Positions 23,276 to 35,912 are shown, numbered from the stretch's first letter. The stretch is 64,000 bases of DNA from Adenophora triphylla var. japonica (GCA_022495995.1 JAFEMH010000980.1:248001-312000); one strand, 5' to 3'. The notes: generated from the sequence alone by a model not told the origin. Translations and numbers: made by a program.

Positions 23276-24153
23276 TGATGATGCCAAAATCGTCAAATCA
23301 GCCCAAATTCAAGCAATCGTTTGCTCCGGCGATTGCTAGGCCTGAAAATAAGACAAAACACGTAAACTAAGCCGGGGCTTGACCGGTGAAGGCCCTCCGG
23401 CGTGAGAATAAGTCACGGTTTTGTGGTGAGAAACTAAATTGACAGAGTTTCTGTATGTAAAAAGTAACGTACCAAATAATGTGCTATATGGCTTGTATTT
23501 ATAGGGATAGATTGATAAAATCCATGTTGAATTGAACTTGTAAAGTGATAAGATATAATCCTCAGAGGATTATATCTGTTAAGGAGTCATTGTTTGACTT
23601 AAATTGATGTAGGTGGTTACAATCATGATTGGGTAATAATTGTTGAATCCTTGTTTGACTAGGACTGTTCAATCTGCTTGCCGGGTAGCCGAAGAACACA
23701 AATTTCTTATCTCGGCATTTGCATGTAAGCCGAGATGCACGATTTTGCTTCCTCGTCCGTTGATGATCTGCCGACATGTGGATATGACGAGACGCATGAT
23801 TTCGTCTCCTCGTCATATGATGATATGCCGAGGTGCGAACTTTTCTCTCCTCGTCATTCATGGCCTCTCGGAGCATGATGAGCCAGGGAGGAAATAGTGG
23901 TATGAAGAGCCCGTGACAATGTTAAGGCCGAGGAAGATACCTCTCGGCATACGAGGAAGGTCTCCTCGGCGCTCATAATTAGGGCATTTATACTAGAAAG
24001 TTGGGCCTAGATTAGCCTTGTTGATGACGGTATACGAGACCGAGGAAGCCCTTGGTTGCTTCTCATAACTTGTACATGGATTATGTTTATAGCCCAATCC
24101 ATTTGGGCCTGAACCGGACAAGCCCATGTTCGTATCTCAGTTTATACTCTTCA
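23276..24153 (-). repeat. 5' LTR of element 1, 878 bp
   Basis: It starts TGAAGAGTATAAACTG and ends GGCATCATCA in element sense. It is paired with 11548-12417. The left LTR shows more TA/CA decay of CG sites. Confidence 0.93.
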
Positions 24154-24487
24154 TTAGTAGATAATTGTTATAAATAGGATATGTGAGGCCCACAAATAAA
24201 AACTTCAATTTTGTGATTATGAACTTTCGATTAATAAAAACTTTCAATTTTGTGATTTTGAACTTTGATTAAGCAACAATTTTTTTTGAACATTTGAATG
24301 GATCAGAAGGTGTGTAGTTTGTAGTGTACTAGTATTAACCCCGTCAAGGATACGGAGTGATGCCTACCTGCTTGCGGTATTACTAAATTAATTTTTTTCT
24401 TCTTTAATTGAAATCGTCGTGCTAGTAAAAAAAAATATTAAATCCCAAAAAAATAATTCAAACTAAGTTTTTATTTATTATTATAAC
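24154..24487. other. short spacer between elements 1 and 2, no gene
   Basis: AT-rich with a near-duplicate aaaaactttcaattttgtgatt motif (24203-24270). It begins with the TTAGT target duplication of element 1. Nothing else is seen. Confidence 0.7.
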
Positions 24488-25152
24488 TGATGCTGCAAGA
24501 ATCGTGCTAATCAATCTCCGTCCACGTGGCAAGACTGTTCACTTGGCTCCTTGACCTGAAACACAGAACCCACGACTAGCCGGAATGGTCTCCGGTGAAG
24601 ACCATCGGGCGTGAGAGTAAGTATGGTGTATGAGAGCTCAAATATTATAATGAACAAGATGTATTCAAAATAACAAAGAGCAATTACCTTGGAATGGTTG
24701 ATGTTGCCTTGTATTTATAGTTGTTGATGAGAGATATAATTGTAGTAGGATTGTATGAAATCCCTTAATTTGAGGAACAGATACGTATTTAGAGATCTGA
24801 TCCATAAATAACTCCTGATTTGTAGGAAGTCTCGTCACGCAAAGAATTGTAGGTACGCCAGGACTCTGTAGGTCGACGTAAAGATGTAGGTCGAGGTCGC
24901 CTGTTGGGTCTAGGTCGACTTGACTGATGGGTAGGGCTGGACTGTACCCGATTAGTATATGGATCGTATAGTCGGACCAAGCTAGGTCAGGACCAAGTAG
25001 GTCGGACAATGAGCTTAAGTCGACTGATCATGTTGATGGGCCTTAGGCCTAGTAATAATTTGGGCCTAACCCACTGAGAATCGTGGTGGCAATAATAGGT
25101 TGAGGATTGGGCTTTACTCGCTGGGCCTAGCTCGACACTTTTAGTCCGTTCA
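24488..25152 (-). repeat. 3' LTR of element 2, 665 bp
   Basis: Plus-strand ends are TGATGCTGCAAG and AGTCCGTTCA. The first 131 bp match 35913-36043. It is rich in GTCGA/GGTCGAC words. Confidence 0.9.
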
Positions 25153-25168
25153 GTGGCCCCCAACTTTC
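25153..25168 (-). other. element 2 polypurine tract
   Basis: In element sense GAAAGTTGGGGGCCAC lies directly before the LTR start TGAACGG; it is one base different from that of element 1. Confidence 0.75.
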
Positions 25169-25642
25169 TGAGTTGACTTTGTCGACCAGGAAGTTAAAGA
25201 AATTTTGATGAAGCTTGAAGTGGCTAGCAAGTCGACGCTTGAGTTGATATTTACTCGACTAATAGTGACGTGGCTCCATCCTGGTTGTTGGTTGCTGAAC
25301 GGTTAGATCTGGAAGAACGCCATTTTTCCGTAATCATTGTAATTTTGACGCTTGAAAAACTGCTTCGGGAACCGTTTTCCACATTTAATTAGGAAAATAA
25401 ACGTTTGAATTTTCTTTTTTCCTTCTCAATTACGAAAAATACAAATATCCAAATCCTTCTCCTTTTCGAATTTTTTACTTTCTTCAAGCTTTCGTATTTC
25501 TTTGGCGACAGCAGCGAAGCAGCAACTGGATTTATTGGGGCTTTCGTCTTCTGCAATAACCCTTCCTCATTCAAACTGATTAAGGTATTCTTCTCGCCTT
25601 CTTGCATTAGGGTTTAATTTCTGCTTATTACTTGATTTCACC

Positions 25643-28600
25643 ATGGCAAGGACCTTTAGTAGTGAGCCAGGAGCTTGGTATGGGTATTTCACCGTTAACC
25701 ACCGGGTATACAAACATATAAGCGGAGTGTGGAGAGAGATGTCCTTGAATGAGTGTGCTTCCATCTTGACAAGGTGTGGGCTGACTTTTGGTGAAATAGG
25801 ACTGCCCATAGGAGAGGACGTGGGAGATTTAGGAATTGACGACTCAAATGTTGTATCTTTTCATCTCTTCCATGAATTGCTCGACCACATATCATTGTTT
25901 TATGTGAAGGATCCTAGTAAACCTTCCTTCCTTAGGAATTGAAAGGGTTTCCCAGGGGAATCTAGGTCGCCCTTAGGTAGGTCGCCTGAATATGATCATA
26001 GGTCTGATTCCCCTGCTTCCTCTTCTTCTTGTACAGATATGGCAGCTCAGGAGGGAGCTACAGCATCTACTTCTTCAAGTCCACGGATTGTGGATGCATT
26101 CGACTCCTTAGATGTACCGGGGAGGAATGAAAGAGGCTATGTACCTTAAAGACCAATTCGAGGGAAGAGGAACTTGGAATCTCGAGTTGCCATGGTCTAT
26201 GATTTCTTTGAGGTAGATAGGAATGAATTTAATGTGACTATCTACAGCAAGAAGGTGTTCATGTCTCGGTTCCGTAGTACGTTTACTAAAGATTCCACTA
26301 GGGTGGCTTTCTTCTAAGGCCAATTCGAGGTTGGCCTGAGGTTGCCATTAGATCCCTTCATTAATGAATTCTTGGAGTGCATGGATGCTTTGCTTCTTCA
26401 ACTGGGAGCTAATACTTGTAGAGTCCTGGTGTGTTTTATCATGGTGTGTAGGTTTTTTGGCTATGAGCCTTGTATGAGAGTCTTCAGGGAGTTCTTCAGT
26501 GTCAAGGTTGATAATACTGACATGGGAATTAGCACCCCTTCTAAGCCCAATGCCCCTAAGCTGTTTGTCAACCTTCCCAGTAAGGTGAGTGGTTGGAACT
26601 CCCACGTGATAGTGGTGGAGAGTAGGTTAGGATGGGAATCCCCCATGCCCAATACTGGATCCAAAGTTGTAAGAGAGGAGGATTATTGGGAGCCGCATTG
26701 GTACTTTGATCTGTATAAGAGATTAGTGGAGGTGGCCGATAAGGGCCCCATCAGTTGGGACATTTTGGGGACTACAAAGAACAACTACATCCAAGCTGGG
26801 ATGATAGCTGGTGAGGGGGAAGTGGTGCCTCTGGTCCCCATTGTAAGGTGCATGAGATATCCTGATTGGGTCACCCATGCCTTGGGTAGATTTGAGGAGA
26901 AATGCCAATTCTGCCAGAGGACGCCCAATTACTGTAAAGACCAGGGGGAGCATGTTGGTGGTAAGAGTTTACTCGTATTTATTTCTTAACTCGTCTATTA
27001 ATTTCTCGTATGTAGAACTTTTTAGCTCGTACATAGAACCTGTTTAAATTGTATATGCAACTCTTAACTCGTAGATAATTTACTCGTATGTAGACATTTG
27101 CAGCTCGTACATAGAACTCGTAGCTCATACGTAGAACTTTTATTTGTCACTCTGACCTTTTGTTATCTTGGTCTTGTGCAGTTCTGACCCCTGAACAAGA
27201 AGCAAATATGGGTCACATAGTTGGAGTGTCTGACAAGAAGAAGGCCAAGAAGGCTCATGGTGCTGCCAATGCCCGAGCTAACATAGAGAGAGAGAGGCTG
27301 AGAAAAGGAATGACTTGATGTCCAAAGACAATGCTGGAATGGTACCAGTGGAGGAGTTTGGATCGGAGGATCCCTTGGAAAGCGGCAGCCAAGCTCGGGG
27401 AATAACTGAAGAGGGTGATGAGACAACCTGGTCGATTAGGCCAAGCCCGAGCTCCGATCCAGCCCTTGAGACTACTGCGGCGACCTCTGGACATGGGACT
27501 GCTGGGGCTAGTCCTTTGCATGTTGTAAATGTTGATGACGACGCCCTTGATGAAGAGGATGATCGGCCTTTGAACTCTAAGAAAAGGTCGAGAGTCGAGA
27601 AGGGCAAGGCTGTCTCTCCAAGCCACCTTCCTCCCCCGGTCTCCTCACCTATGAGCCAAGAGTCCATTGAGGCTCGGATAAGGAACCTGAGTGATGTCCC
27701 CCCTCTCAGTGGGGTTAACAGTTTGAGCCACCATTATCCAGAATTAGGCTTTGGGCAAGTTGTGGTCAGGAGGGCAATAGATGTCGACATGCTTGCCCAT
27801 TTTGCTGACAAGGGGATGACCCCTGAAGAGTTTTCTGCTCGATCCGGCTTAGTGCAGAGTGAGGTTAATTTATGTTTCCCCCATCTGTTTGGTGTTTACT
27901 CTTTTGATCGTCACTTTAGTTTCTGAGTCTTTGTCTAGCTAACCCTTTAACGATTTCCTGTAATGCAGTCCCTTACCATGGTGGAGCAAGCCAAGAGCTC
28001 TTGGAGGGCGTCCATTGAGAGGGAGAAGCTGGCCATGAATCAGTACGCTAAAAAATCTCATGAGCTGACCGAGCTGAAGGAGAAATATAACGATCTGGAT
28101 GCATCCTTCGACGCCCTCGAGCTCGTTAAGCAGAAGGCACTAGCGGACAAAGATAAAGCATTGGTCGACCTCAAAGCTGCTAAGACCAAGCTTGGTGAGG
28201 TGACAACTGAGAGAGATGCTGAACGTTTGGAGCATGAGAAGACGAAAAAAGAGCTTGCAACCGTCTCCCAGATCCTTCAGGAGAGGGATTCATTCTTAAC
28301 TGGATTGAATGAAGAGCATAATGCTGCCAGGGCCAAATGGAGAAAAGAGCTTCAGGGTGCTTCTAAGGCTGCTGTTGAGACTTTCAAGAGAGTGATGAAT
28401 ACTACAATGCTATTGTCGACAAGGCGAAGGATTTCCTTGATGTAGGCCGACGCCACATGGCTCGCCGAGCTCTAGTGGATCCGACCGCTGAAGTCTCCCT
28501 TGAACAGTTAGCCCGATGGGCGTCAGAAGCTCAATATTATATGGCTGCTCGAGGTGGTCATTCGATTGTCCCTTATACTGACAACGACTTGGCCTTCATT

Positions 28601-28774
28601 GCCCAGCAGGATCAAGAGGACGGTTGTGAAATGTGGGTCGCTCCTCCTTTAGCTCCCAGAAATTTTAATGTGCTTCTCCAGGAGATCGAAGATGCAGAAG
28701 ATATGGAGGAGGACACTGAAGAGGGGATTGCCCAGGATCAATCCGACCAGGCCAATGACGGGCCAGTCGTTTAA
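25643..28774 (+). pseudogene. antisense spliced gene in element 2, homologue of that in element 1
   Basis: It starts MARTFSSEPGAWYGYFTVNH. Inferred introns are 25917-26036 (ending CAG|ATATG exactly as in element 1), 26961-27181 and one ending near 27968. Exon 2 has SSSPRIVDAF (SSSARIVDAF in element 1) and GLRLPLDPFINEFLECMDAL, then LGANTCRVLVCFIMVCRFFG and SKVSGWNSHVIVVESRLGWE. Exon 3 begins LTPEQEANMG. Exon 4 is a coiled coil followed by a C-terminal domain (NDLAFIAQQDQEDG...WVAPPLAPRNF) like element 1's tail. Stops at about 26148 and 26317 and frameshifts near 27310 and 28440 make it a pseudogene. PF04195-like; role unknown. Confidence 0.75.
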
Positions 28775-29120
28775 TTCTTGTTGATGTAATGAGAATAAGT
28801 TCCAAAACAATTTTAATTTTGCTTTGTAAATGTTGATGTCTTGGCCCAGCTTTTTGGGAGGCATTCTTAACTTACAATTTTTTGCCAACTCTAGTCCCGG
28901 CCCGTTTTGGGGGACTGAGCCTTTATTTAATCGTAGCTGACCTTTAATGCTTTGTGTTCTGTGCTTTTGATTTCAGCATGAATGTATGTTGAGCTAGTTT
29001 TGATAGGACACGCAAGTCACTATAAGCCTTTGATCGGGCTGCTTTGTTGATAACACAGTCGACCTTATACTTGTGTAGTTTTTGAAAACGAGATTGACTA
29101 AAAGTCGAGTCTGTTCAAAG

Positions 29121-29565
29121 GAATGAAGCTGACCAAAGGTCGAGCTTGTTGGGACAAGGTCGACTCAGATGTCGGACCGGTTTAAATGAATGAAGCTGAC
29201 TAATAGTCGAGCTTTCTAGAATGAGATTGACTTAGATGTCGGACCTGTTTAAAGGAACGAAGCTGACTAAGAGTCTAGCTTGTTAGAACGAGGTCGAGTT
29301 AGATGTCGGCCCTGTTTAAAGGAACGAAGCTGACTAAGAGTCGAGCTTTTTAGAACGAGTTCGACTTGGATGTCGGACCTGTTTAAAGGAACGAAGCTGA
29401 CTAAGAGTCGAGCTTGTTAGAACGAGGTCGACTTAGATATCGGACCTGTTTAAAGGAACGAAGCTGACTAAGAGTCGAGCTTGTTAGAACGAGGTCGACT
29501 TGGATGTCGGACCTGTTTAAAAGAACGAAGCTGACTAAGAGTCGAGCTTGTTAGAACGATGTAAA
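29121..29565. repeat. 67-bp tandem array, about 6.6 copies
   Basis: Units start gaa(t/c)gaagctgacta and contain gtcgagcttgttagaac and gtcggacctgtttaaa. The spacing between unit starts is 67 bp (29121, 29188, 29255 and so on). It sits between the end of the antisense gene and the end of the integrase, inside element 2. Confidence 0.93.
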
Positions 29566-29792
29566 AACGTAACACAATGTTGAATAGAATTGCAACTTAA
29601 TTGACGTAGAAACATGCTTACATCGAAAATGGAAAGCTAGAACTATAACAAACTCAAACTTGAAAACTGAACTAACTTTAAAGCTAAAGAACTGAACTAG
29701 AAGTAATATCTAATAAGGTGAGTAGCATGCCATGGGTGCTTCAATTCTTCACCATCCAAATGAGCGATCATATAGGTTCCCTCTTTAATAAT

Positions 29793-30541
29793 TCAGGTAA
29801 CGACATAGGGTCCTTCCCAGTTGGGAGATAACTTGTTCACCTGGGTTCTTCTTCCAGTTGACAAGATGCTTCTTAACACGTAGTCGCCCACTTTGAATGC
29901 TCTTATCTTCACTTTCTTGTCATGATAGCTCTTGGTTTTTTGCTTGTAATTTACCATCCTTAGATGAGCTGTGTCCCGCTTTTCGTCGACCAAATCCAGG
30001 TCGATCATTCTATTGATCTCATTCTGTTCTTAGTCGAAGAGAATTACTCTAGCTGTGGGAAATCGCAGCTCGGCCGGTGCCATGGCCTCTGATCCATATG
30101 CAAGAACGAATGGGGTTTCCCCCTAGGCCCCCGAGTGGTTGTGCGGACTGTCCAGAGAGCAAGGGGAAGTTCGTCCAACCAGTTGCTTTTACGACCAACC
30201 AAACCAGTTTTCAATGCTGAAAGGACCAACTTGTTCGCTGCTTCAGCTTGTCTGTTGCCTTAGGGATAGGCGACTGATGACTTCCAATGTTTGACTCCCA
30301 CACTCTTCATTTCATCTTCGAAAGCTTGGGAGAATTGCAGTCCGTTGTCCGTCACTTTTGCTCGAGGTATTCCAAATCGACACCAAATGAAGTCATAGAT
30401 GAAGTTGATGGCGTTTTCCTCTGTAATCCGAGCTAGTGGTTTTGCTTCTACCCATTTCGAAAAATAATCTATAGCAACGATTACATACTTGCAGTTTCCA
30501 CGGACAGGAGGGAAGGGTCCAACTAAATCTACTCCCCACAT
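29793..30541 (-). pseudogene. element 2 integrase, interrupted
   Basis: The first part has MWGVDLVGPFPPVRGNCKYV (Asp), VTDNGLQFSQAF (Asp) and, after a TAA near 30257, NRQAEAANKLVLSALK (Glu). The C-terminal piece in another frame has VKIRAFKVGDYVLRSI and LSPNWEGPYVVT. One stop and at least one frameshift. It is a close homologue of 16804-17649. Confidence 0.88.
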
Positions 30542-30862
30542 GTCAAAGGGCCAAGTTGAGATTACTGGGATTTGCTCGGTGGTGGGCAGGTGAGGTAGGT
30601 TGGCAAACCTTTGGCACTAGTCACACCCTTGAACAAAATCGTGAGCATCAGCCCTCATGTGCGGCCAATAATAGCCCATCGTTATCAACTTGTCGGCTAA
30701 AGTTCTGGCCCCCGGGTGTCCACCACATACTCCACTATGTACCTCGTACATCAGCTGGGTAACTTCTTGAGGGTGAACGCATCTTAGCAATGGCTTGCTG
30801 AAAGATCTACTGAATAGCTCATCTCCTTGAATAACGTACCTCGGAGCCTTTTTCTTGATAGC

Positions 30863-32824
30863 TCAAGCTTCTTTCTCGTCATTAGGTAATTCGCCTGTTT
30901 CTAAGTAAGCTCGCATTTTGTCGATCCAACACTTATTGTAAGACCATTCTGTACCAGCATCTTCCAGGAATTGGATTTGAACCCTCTCGTAGGCTGGATG
31001 TTTGAGGTAAGAGATAGGTTCTCCATGTGGCTCATCTGAAGTAGCCAGTTTCGAGAGTAGGTCAGCCAATTCGTTGTCCTCTCGACCAATCCTCTGAATT
31101 TCCCAGAACTCCGGGTCTTTTATTAGTTCTTTCACCAGGTCGCATTATTTGGTTAAAGTAGAATTAAGTACCTCGTACTCTCCTCTGACCTGGTTGACTA
31201 TCAGTTGGGAATCACAATACGCCATAATCTTGAACGCCCCAAAACATTTGGCGTATTTTATGGCTGCGACCAAGGCTTCATACTCTGCCTGGTTGTTAGA
31301 GGCTTCGAACTTGAACCTCAATGCTTCCTCGTAGATCGTCCCTGACTCAGGCTTGATCAACACAATCCCATCTCCACTAACACTCTTCGTTGCTGACCCA
31401 TCTGAGTATACCTTCCAGCAATCGTCGGGTAAGCTAGTAACGGCTTGAGCCTCCGGCTCCTTTCCCTTAACCTTCTCCTTCTGAGCTCGGTCCTCACTAT
31501 CTTCCTTGGTGAACGTCAGCTCGACCAATAAATCTGCCAAGGCTTGAGCCTTTAATGCTTTTCGAGGTCGATACTCGATGTCGAATTCTGTGAGAGCAAT
31601 TGACCAGTTGAGTAAGCGACCTGAATTTTTCGGCTTATTTAGGATCTTTCTTAAGGGTGCATTCGTGAGTACAACAATAGGGTGAGCTAGAAAATAAGCT
31701 CGTAGCTTCCTTGAGGCTACGACCAAGGCATATGAGACCTTCTCTACATTGTAATATCTGCCTTCAACGTCGGATAGAGCCTTGCTGACATAATACACAG
31801 GCTTCTGAAGCCCCTCTTCTTCTCGAACCAGAATAGCTGCCACTGATTGATCTCCCACATATAGATACACCAACAAAGTCTCCCCAATAGTCGGGCTGCT
31901 CAATAAAGGAGGAGTAGCGAGGTACTCCTTGAGCTGTTGGAACGACGAATGACATTCGGCCGTCCACTCAAAATTCTTCGTCCCCCTCAATGATTAGAAG
32001 AAGGGGAGAGATCTTTCCGCCGACTTGGCTATAAAGCGACCTAGGGCTACCACCCTACCATTAAGTCACTGCATCTCCTTGATGCTTATGGGCTCTTGCA
32101 TGTCGACCAACGCCTTAATCTTCTCAGGATTTGCCACAATTCCTCGCTGTGACACCATGAAACCAAGGAATTTGCTAGCTGCTACTCCAAATACACATTT
32201 GCTTTGGTTAAGCTTCATGTCGTTTGCTCGTAAATTGGCGAACGTTTCCTTTAGGTCGACCACGTGACGTCTGGCCTTTGTTTTGATGACCATATCGTCA
32301 ACATAGGCTTCCATGTTTCGGCCAATTTGTGAAGCAAAGACTTTGTTCACCATCCTTTGGTAGGTCGCTCCTGCATTCTTCAACCCGAACGGCATCATGT
32401 TGTAGCAGTAAATACCCCCTGCAGCTTGAAAAGCCGTTTTCACAACATCATCTTCGTGCATCTTGATCTGATGATAACCTGAATAGGCATCGAGGAAGCT
32501 TAGAGTGGAATGCCCGGCTATAGAGTCGACGAGCTTGTCAATACGAGGCTGTGGATAGCTATCTTTGGGACAAGCTAAATTCAAGTTGGTGAAGTCGACG
32601 CACATTCTCCACTTGTCATTAGATTTCTTCACCATAACCACATTAGCCAGCCAGGTGGTATGTGTAGCTTCTTTGATGATACCTGCACTCAAAAGATTTT
32701 GTACCTCAAGTTTTATTGCTTCCTCTTTGTCACGAGCGAAACTCCTCAGTTTCTGTGCTTTGAACTTCATGGTCGGGTTAACCTCCAACCTATAGACAGT
32801 GACCTCTTTCTTGATCCTCTTCAT
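30863..32824 (-). pseudogene. element 2 RT with double RNase H, interrupted
   Basis: The RT piece (32066-32824) has WRMCVDFTNLNLACPKDSYP, FLDAYSGYHQIKMHEDD, MPFGLKNAGATYQRMVNKVF and an intact YVDD in EAYVDDMVIKTKARRH. Stops near 32065 and 31995 separate the RNase H part (31145-31990), which has VYYVSKALSDVEGRYYNVEK and then the second RNase H, VYSDGSATKSVSGDG, NNQAEYEALVAAIKYA and YCDSQLIVNQVRGEYE. The end (30863-31135) has REDNELADLLSKLATS. Compared with element 1, catalytic residues are better kept but the frame is broken. Confidence 0.9.
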
Positions 32825-32860
32825 ATCCTCTACTCGCCAAGCAAAGACATCACTGCTCTC

Positions 32861-34064
32861 CTAAAGTATCTCGACAATCTCTGTTCTTTCCTCAGCTGAC
32901 AACTGCTTTCCAATCTGGATTTTCTGCTCGGGATAAGAAGGATTTGTCATTACAGCTTCCAGCTCGTCCACAGCTTCCAGCTCCGGACCATCTCTAAATT
33001 CCAAGGTCTCGATGATGATCTCTCGATCCCTCTGTCTTTCCTCGGCCCCTAAGTGTGGAGCTTCTTCCACGATCATGCCGTCTAGCTCAGCTGCGATCTC
33101 ACTGGTGGTGGCCCCCGAGTTATTGTCGATCTGGAGGCATAGCTCGCCTATGAAGACCTGGTCGACCATAACTGCATCTGAATCGACCATGGTGATTTCG
33201 GAGTGACGTGTTGACTTAGTCATGACCTCATCATGTGAGCGATAGGTCGACTCTTCCACGCAGGTGATTGTAGATAGTCGAGAAGTTATGGTGACTGACT
33301 TTGACATCTTCAAGTACCCCTCAGCAGTTTCAATTTCCAGTTCCCTCTTCTTCCTCGTTCGAAGGACATGGTCAAGATATTCTCGAGCTGTACTTCTTAC
33401 ACAACTGACTCCAGCTAGCGTGGGGAACTTAACTCGTTGATGGGGGATTGAGGCCATCATTCTAAGTGCGACCTGGCCAAGGATACCCAATATAGCAGCA
33501 TAATCACTATTTACGTCAATGACAATAAAAGTTACCTTGGAGACTGCTCTGAAAGGATGTTGGCCTATGCCGACATCCAACTCGATCTCTCCCTTAGCAT
33601 CGACCCTGTTGTTGGTGAAGCCTTCCAATCTACCATCATAACGTTTGAGCTACTCCTCTGAGAGTCACATCTCCTTGAACGTCTTGTAAAATAGAATATC
33701 CTTGCAGGCCCCCCGTGTCTATTAAGAGTCTACTCGTCGTACACCCATCTATTAACCCTGGGATAACAAGAACTTGCTCTCTAGCCGCTGAATTAGTTGG
33801 TAGCTCGTCTGGGTAGAAACAAATCATCTCGTCTCTGAGGTACCTTCTAGGTGGCACATGAGGGGCCTTGTTAAGCTGGAATATCTTGTGTTTGAGGGTA
33901 GTGTTGCTTTCTTGCTCATTAATGACCCCCAAATTTAATTTAGGTTGTCTTGGTTCTTGCTGTCCACCTGTAGCTCGCTCACCACCACCCTGCTGAGGTC
34001 TCTTTACATACATATCGAATCTCCCACTGTAAACCCACTTTTGAATGATGCGTTTCAAGCTCAT
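32861..34064 (-). pseudogene. element 2 protease region, frameshifted at the active site
   Basis: The piece 33636-34064 ends with LLIDTGGLQGYSILQDVQ: the DTGA site reads DTGG and the frame is lost directly after it. The second piece (32861-33628) resumes with MEGFTNNRVDAKGEIELDVG and YAAILGILGQVALRMMASIP, homologous to the element 1 protease. An acidic linker leads to the RT. Confidence 0.85.
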
Positions 34065-34144
34065 ACAATCTTACGTAGTGTGGCCCGTATCCTTATGATA
34101 GTCGCAGTACTTGCTGTTATTCCTTCTGAACTTATTTGTTGGGT

Positions 34145-34825
34145 TCATAGGGGCAGGTGGGCCCAGCTCGACAGTGTTGAGAATCTCAGTTCGACTCCTG
34201 TCAAAGGAGTGAAAGCTTCGGGCACCTTCTCAGTTGCCCTAGTTCTGTTCTTACCATTCTTGTTGTTACCCTCATTTTTGGTTGAGTCCTTCTTGTCAGT
34301 ATCAGCGACCTCAGCCTTGGGGCCTTTCCCACTTTTCTTCTCCTTTCTCTCTTCAGCCAGTGCCACATTGTAGGCCTTCTCGAACAGTTCTTGTCGGGTA
34401 GTCACAGTCCGGACTGTCAGCTCATAGTCTAGATCTGCTGATGCTATCCCATTCCTGAAACAATTGATTACCTCCCTGTCTGTAAGGTCCTCCTCAATCT
34501 TGTCAACCATCTCCTTGAATTTTGTATAGTAGCTCATTGAGCTTTCGTTCTTCCCTTGTACCAAGTTATTCAAGTCGGTGACTATCATCTTCCGAGCTCC
34601 AGCTGTCGAGAAGCGATCCAAAAATTTCTTCCTCATATAATACCACGTCGAGATGCAACCTGGTGCCAAGCCATTAAACCAAGTAAGAGCTGCCCCGGTG
34701 AGAGTGCTAGTAAGTGCCTTACACATCATGTCGTCCTCGTTGGAGACAAAGCACATAGTAGCCTCCAAATGCTGTATATGACTCTTGGCATTGATTGCAC
34801 CCGAATATTTTTCCAGGACGGGCAA
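34145..34825 (-). pseudogene. element 2 gag (Retrotrans_gag domain)
   Basis: It contains LEKYSGAINAKSHIQHLEAT, LTSTLTGAALTWFNGLAPGC, KFLDRFSTAGARKMIVTDLN and SSMSYYTKFKEMVDKIEEDL, homologous block by block to the element 1 gag. A Lys-rich tail with KNGKNRTRATEKVPEAFTPL matches that of element 1. Confidence 0.9.
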
Positions 34826-34986
34826 TCTGAAACCTGGTGGAGTTCACGGTCGATCAATTCCTTGGACAAAGGTTGAAGAGCGAAGTCGCCTCATTCGCCC
34901 TTTCCAGCATCCTCCTTCTTGTCGGCCACCCACTGTTCAAACTTTTTCTTCCACTGTAGCCATTCCCTGGCATCTGGCGGGCCGTC

Positions 34987-35850
34987 TCAAGCATGGGAGA
35001 TGTCATTGGATCTTTGCCTTTCCTCACGGTGAGGTTCCCTCCTTGAGTTGGTTCTGTGCCTGTCACTCCTAGGAGGAGTTATCTGTCTGCTCCTTCTATC
35101 CCTGTGAGAGGGCGACCTCACTGAATTAAATGGCGACCTGCACCTTTCCTCTCTGGCTGGCGACCTTCGCCTTTTATCTCGAACTGGCGACCTAAGCCCA
35201 TCTCTGTTTCTGTGAGACTGCGACCTCTCTGTCCTAGCAGGCGACCTAGGCCTGTTCCTCTCGGCTTCCCTTTGCCGCCTCAGTTCCGACTCAGCCTCCT
35301 GCTCTCTGTTTGTGTTGAGATGACTTCTCAGGTCGTCATTGGGGATAGGCATGTGCGTACAGATAGATCACTCCACAATTCAGCGCTCCTCATTCATCAT
35401 AGCGTTTCCATTTTTCCGAACACTCATGTCAGGCTACCTGTTAGAAACTTGGGAGGGAGCTGCCCTTTCCGACCTTCTGTCGGCTTGCTCTGTCTTCTCT
35501 TCCATTGCTATTAGCTCTGCCAACAATCTAGCTCGCTCCAGTATTATCTCCTTCTTACTGAGGGGATTGGTTGAGGGACCTGGTCTGTCGCCTGCAGCCA
35601 TTTGCCCTGCCTGGGGATGCTTTGGAGGAGGTTGGACTCCTTGATCGACCAAAGGTTGCTTCTCCCTCCTACCATCTGGCAAACCCCTGCCATCAGCAAT
35701 ATTGTTAGAACGCGTCGCCCTAGCGTGATGACGAGGCGGAGGAGGAGGAGGCAAATTGACGTTGCGGTCTCCAGCATTGGCATTAGCATTAGTATTTCCC
35801 TCGTTGTGTTCGTCCGTGGCTTCAGAAACGTGCCCATCAGAAGTTACCAT
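34987..35850 (-). pseudogene. element 2 gag N-terminal part, RS-rich, in two frames
   Basis: The start near 35850 lies 42 bp after the primer-binding site. The first piece (35434-35850) has a polyproline stretch and a Glu/Leu helix (KKEIILERARLLAELIAMEE). The second (34987-35352) is a dense Arg/Ser run with repeated SPAR/SPxR units, similar to RNA-binding RS domains. A frame change separates them near 35400. Confidence 0.65.
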
Positions 35851-35891
35851 GATTGTGGGTTGTGCGAAATTTCGAGGTCAAGCACGCACGA

Positions 35892-35910
35892 TTCCCGGCA
35901 ATGGAACCAA
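35892..35910 (-). other. element 2 primer-binding site
   Basis: In element sense TTGGTTCCATTGCCGGGAA follows the LTR end with two bases between. It is the same type as in element 1. Confidence 0.8.
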
Positions 35911-35912
35911 AC

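Larger units (their letters stand above)
11548..24153 (-). mobile_element. element 1: Tat/Retand-like Ty3/gypsy retrotransposon, 12.6 kb
   Basis: The element is complete: LTRs of 870 and 878 bp, perfect 5-bp duplication TTAGT (11543-11547 and 24154-24158), primer-binding site next to the right LTR and polypurine tract next to the left LTR. The pol order protease, RT, RNase H, integrase is gypsy. A second, archaeal-type RNase H follows the first, the mark of the Tat lineage. Between pol and the 3' LTR lies a 3-kb intron-containing gene on the opposite (plus) strand. Pol is broken by several stops, frameshifts and a mutated RT site. Retand-like is inferred from the antisense gene and size. Confidence 0.93.

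Noticed and set aside
24154..24487. Right half of the MITE cut by element 1
   Set aside because: No GGGACGGAGGGAG terminus or internal MITE blocks could be found to match the left half at 11421-11547.
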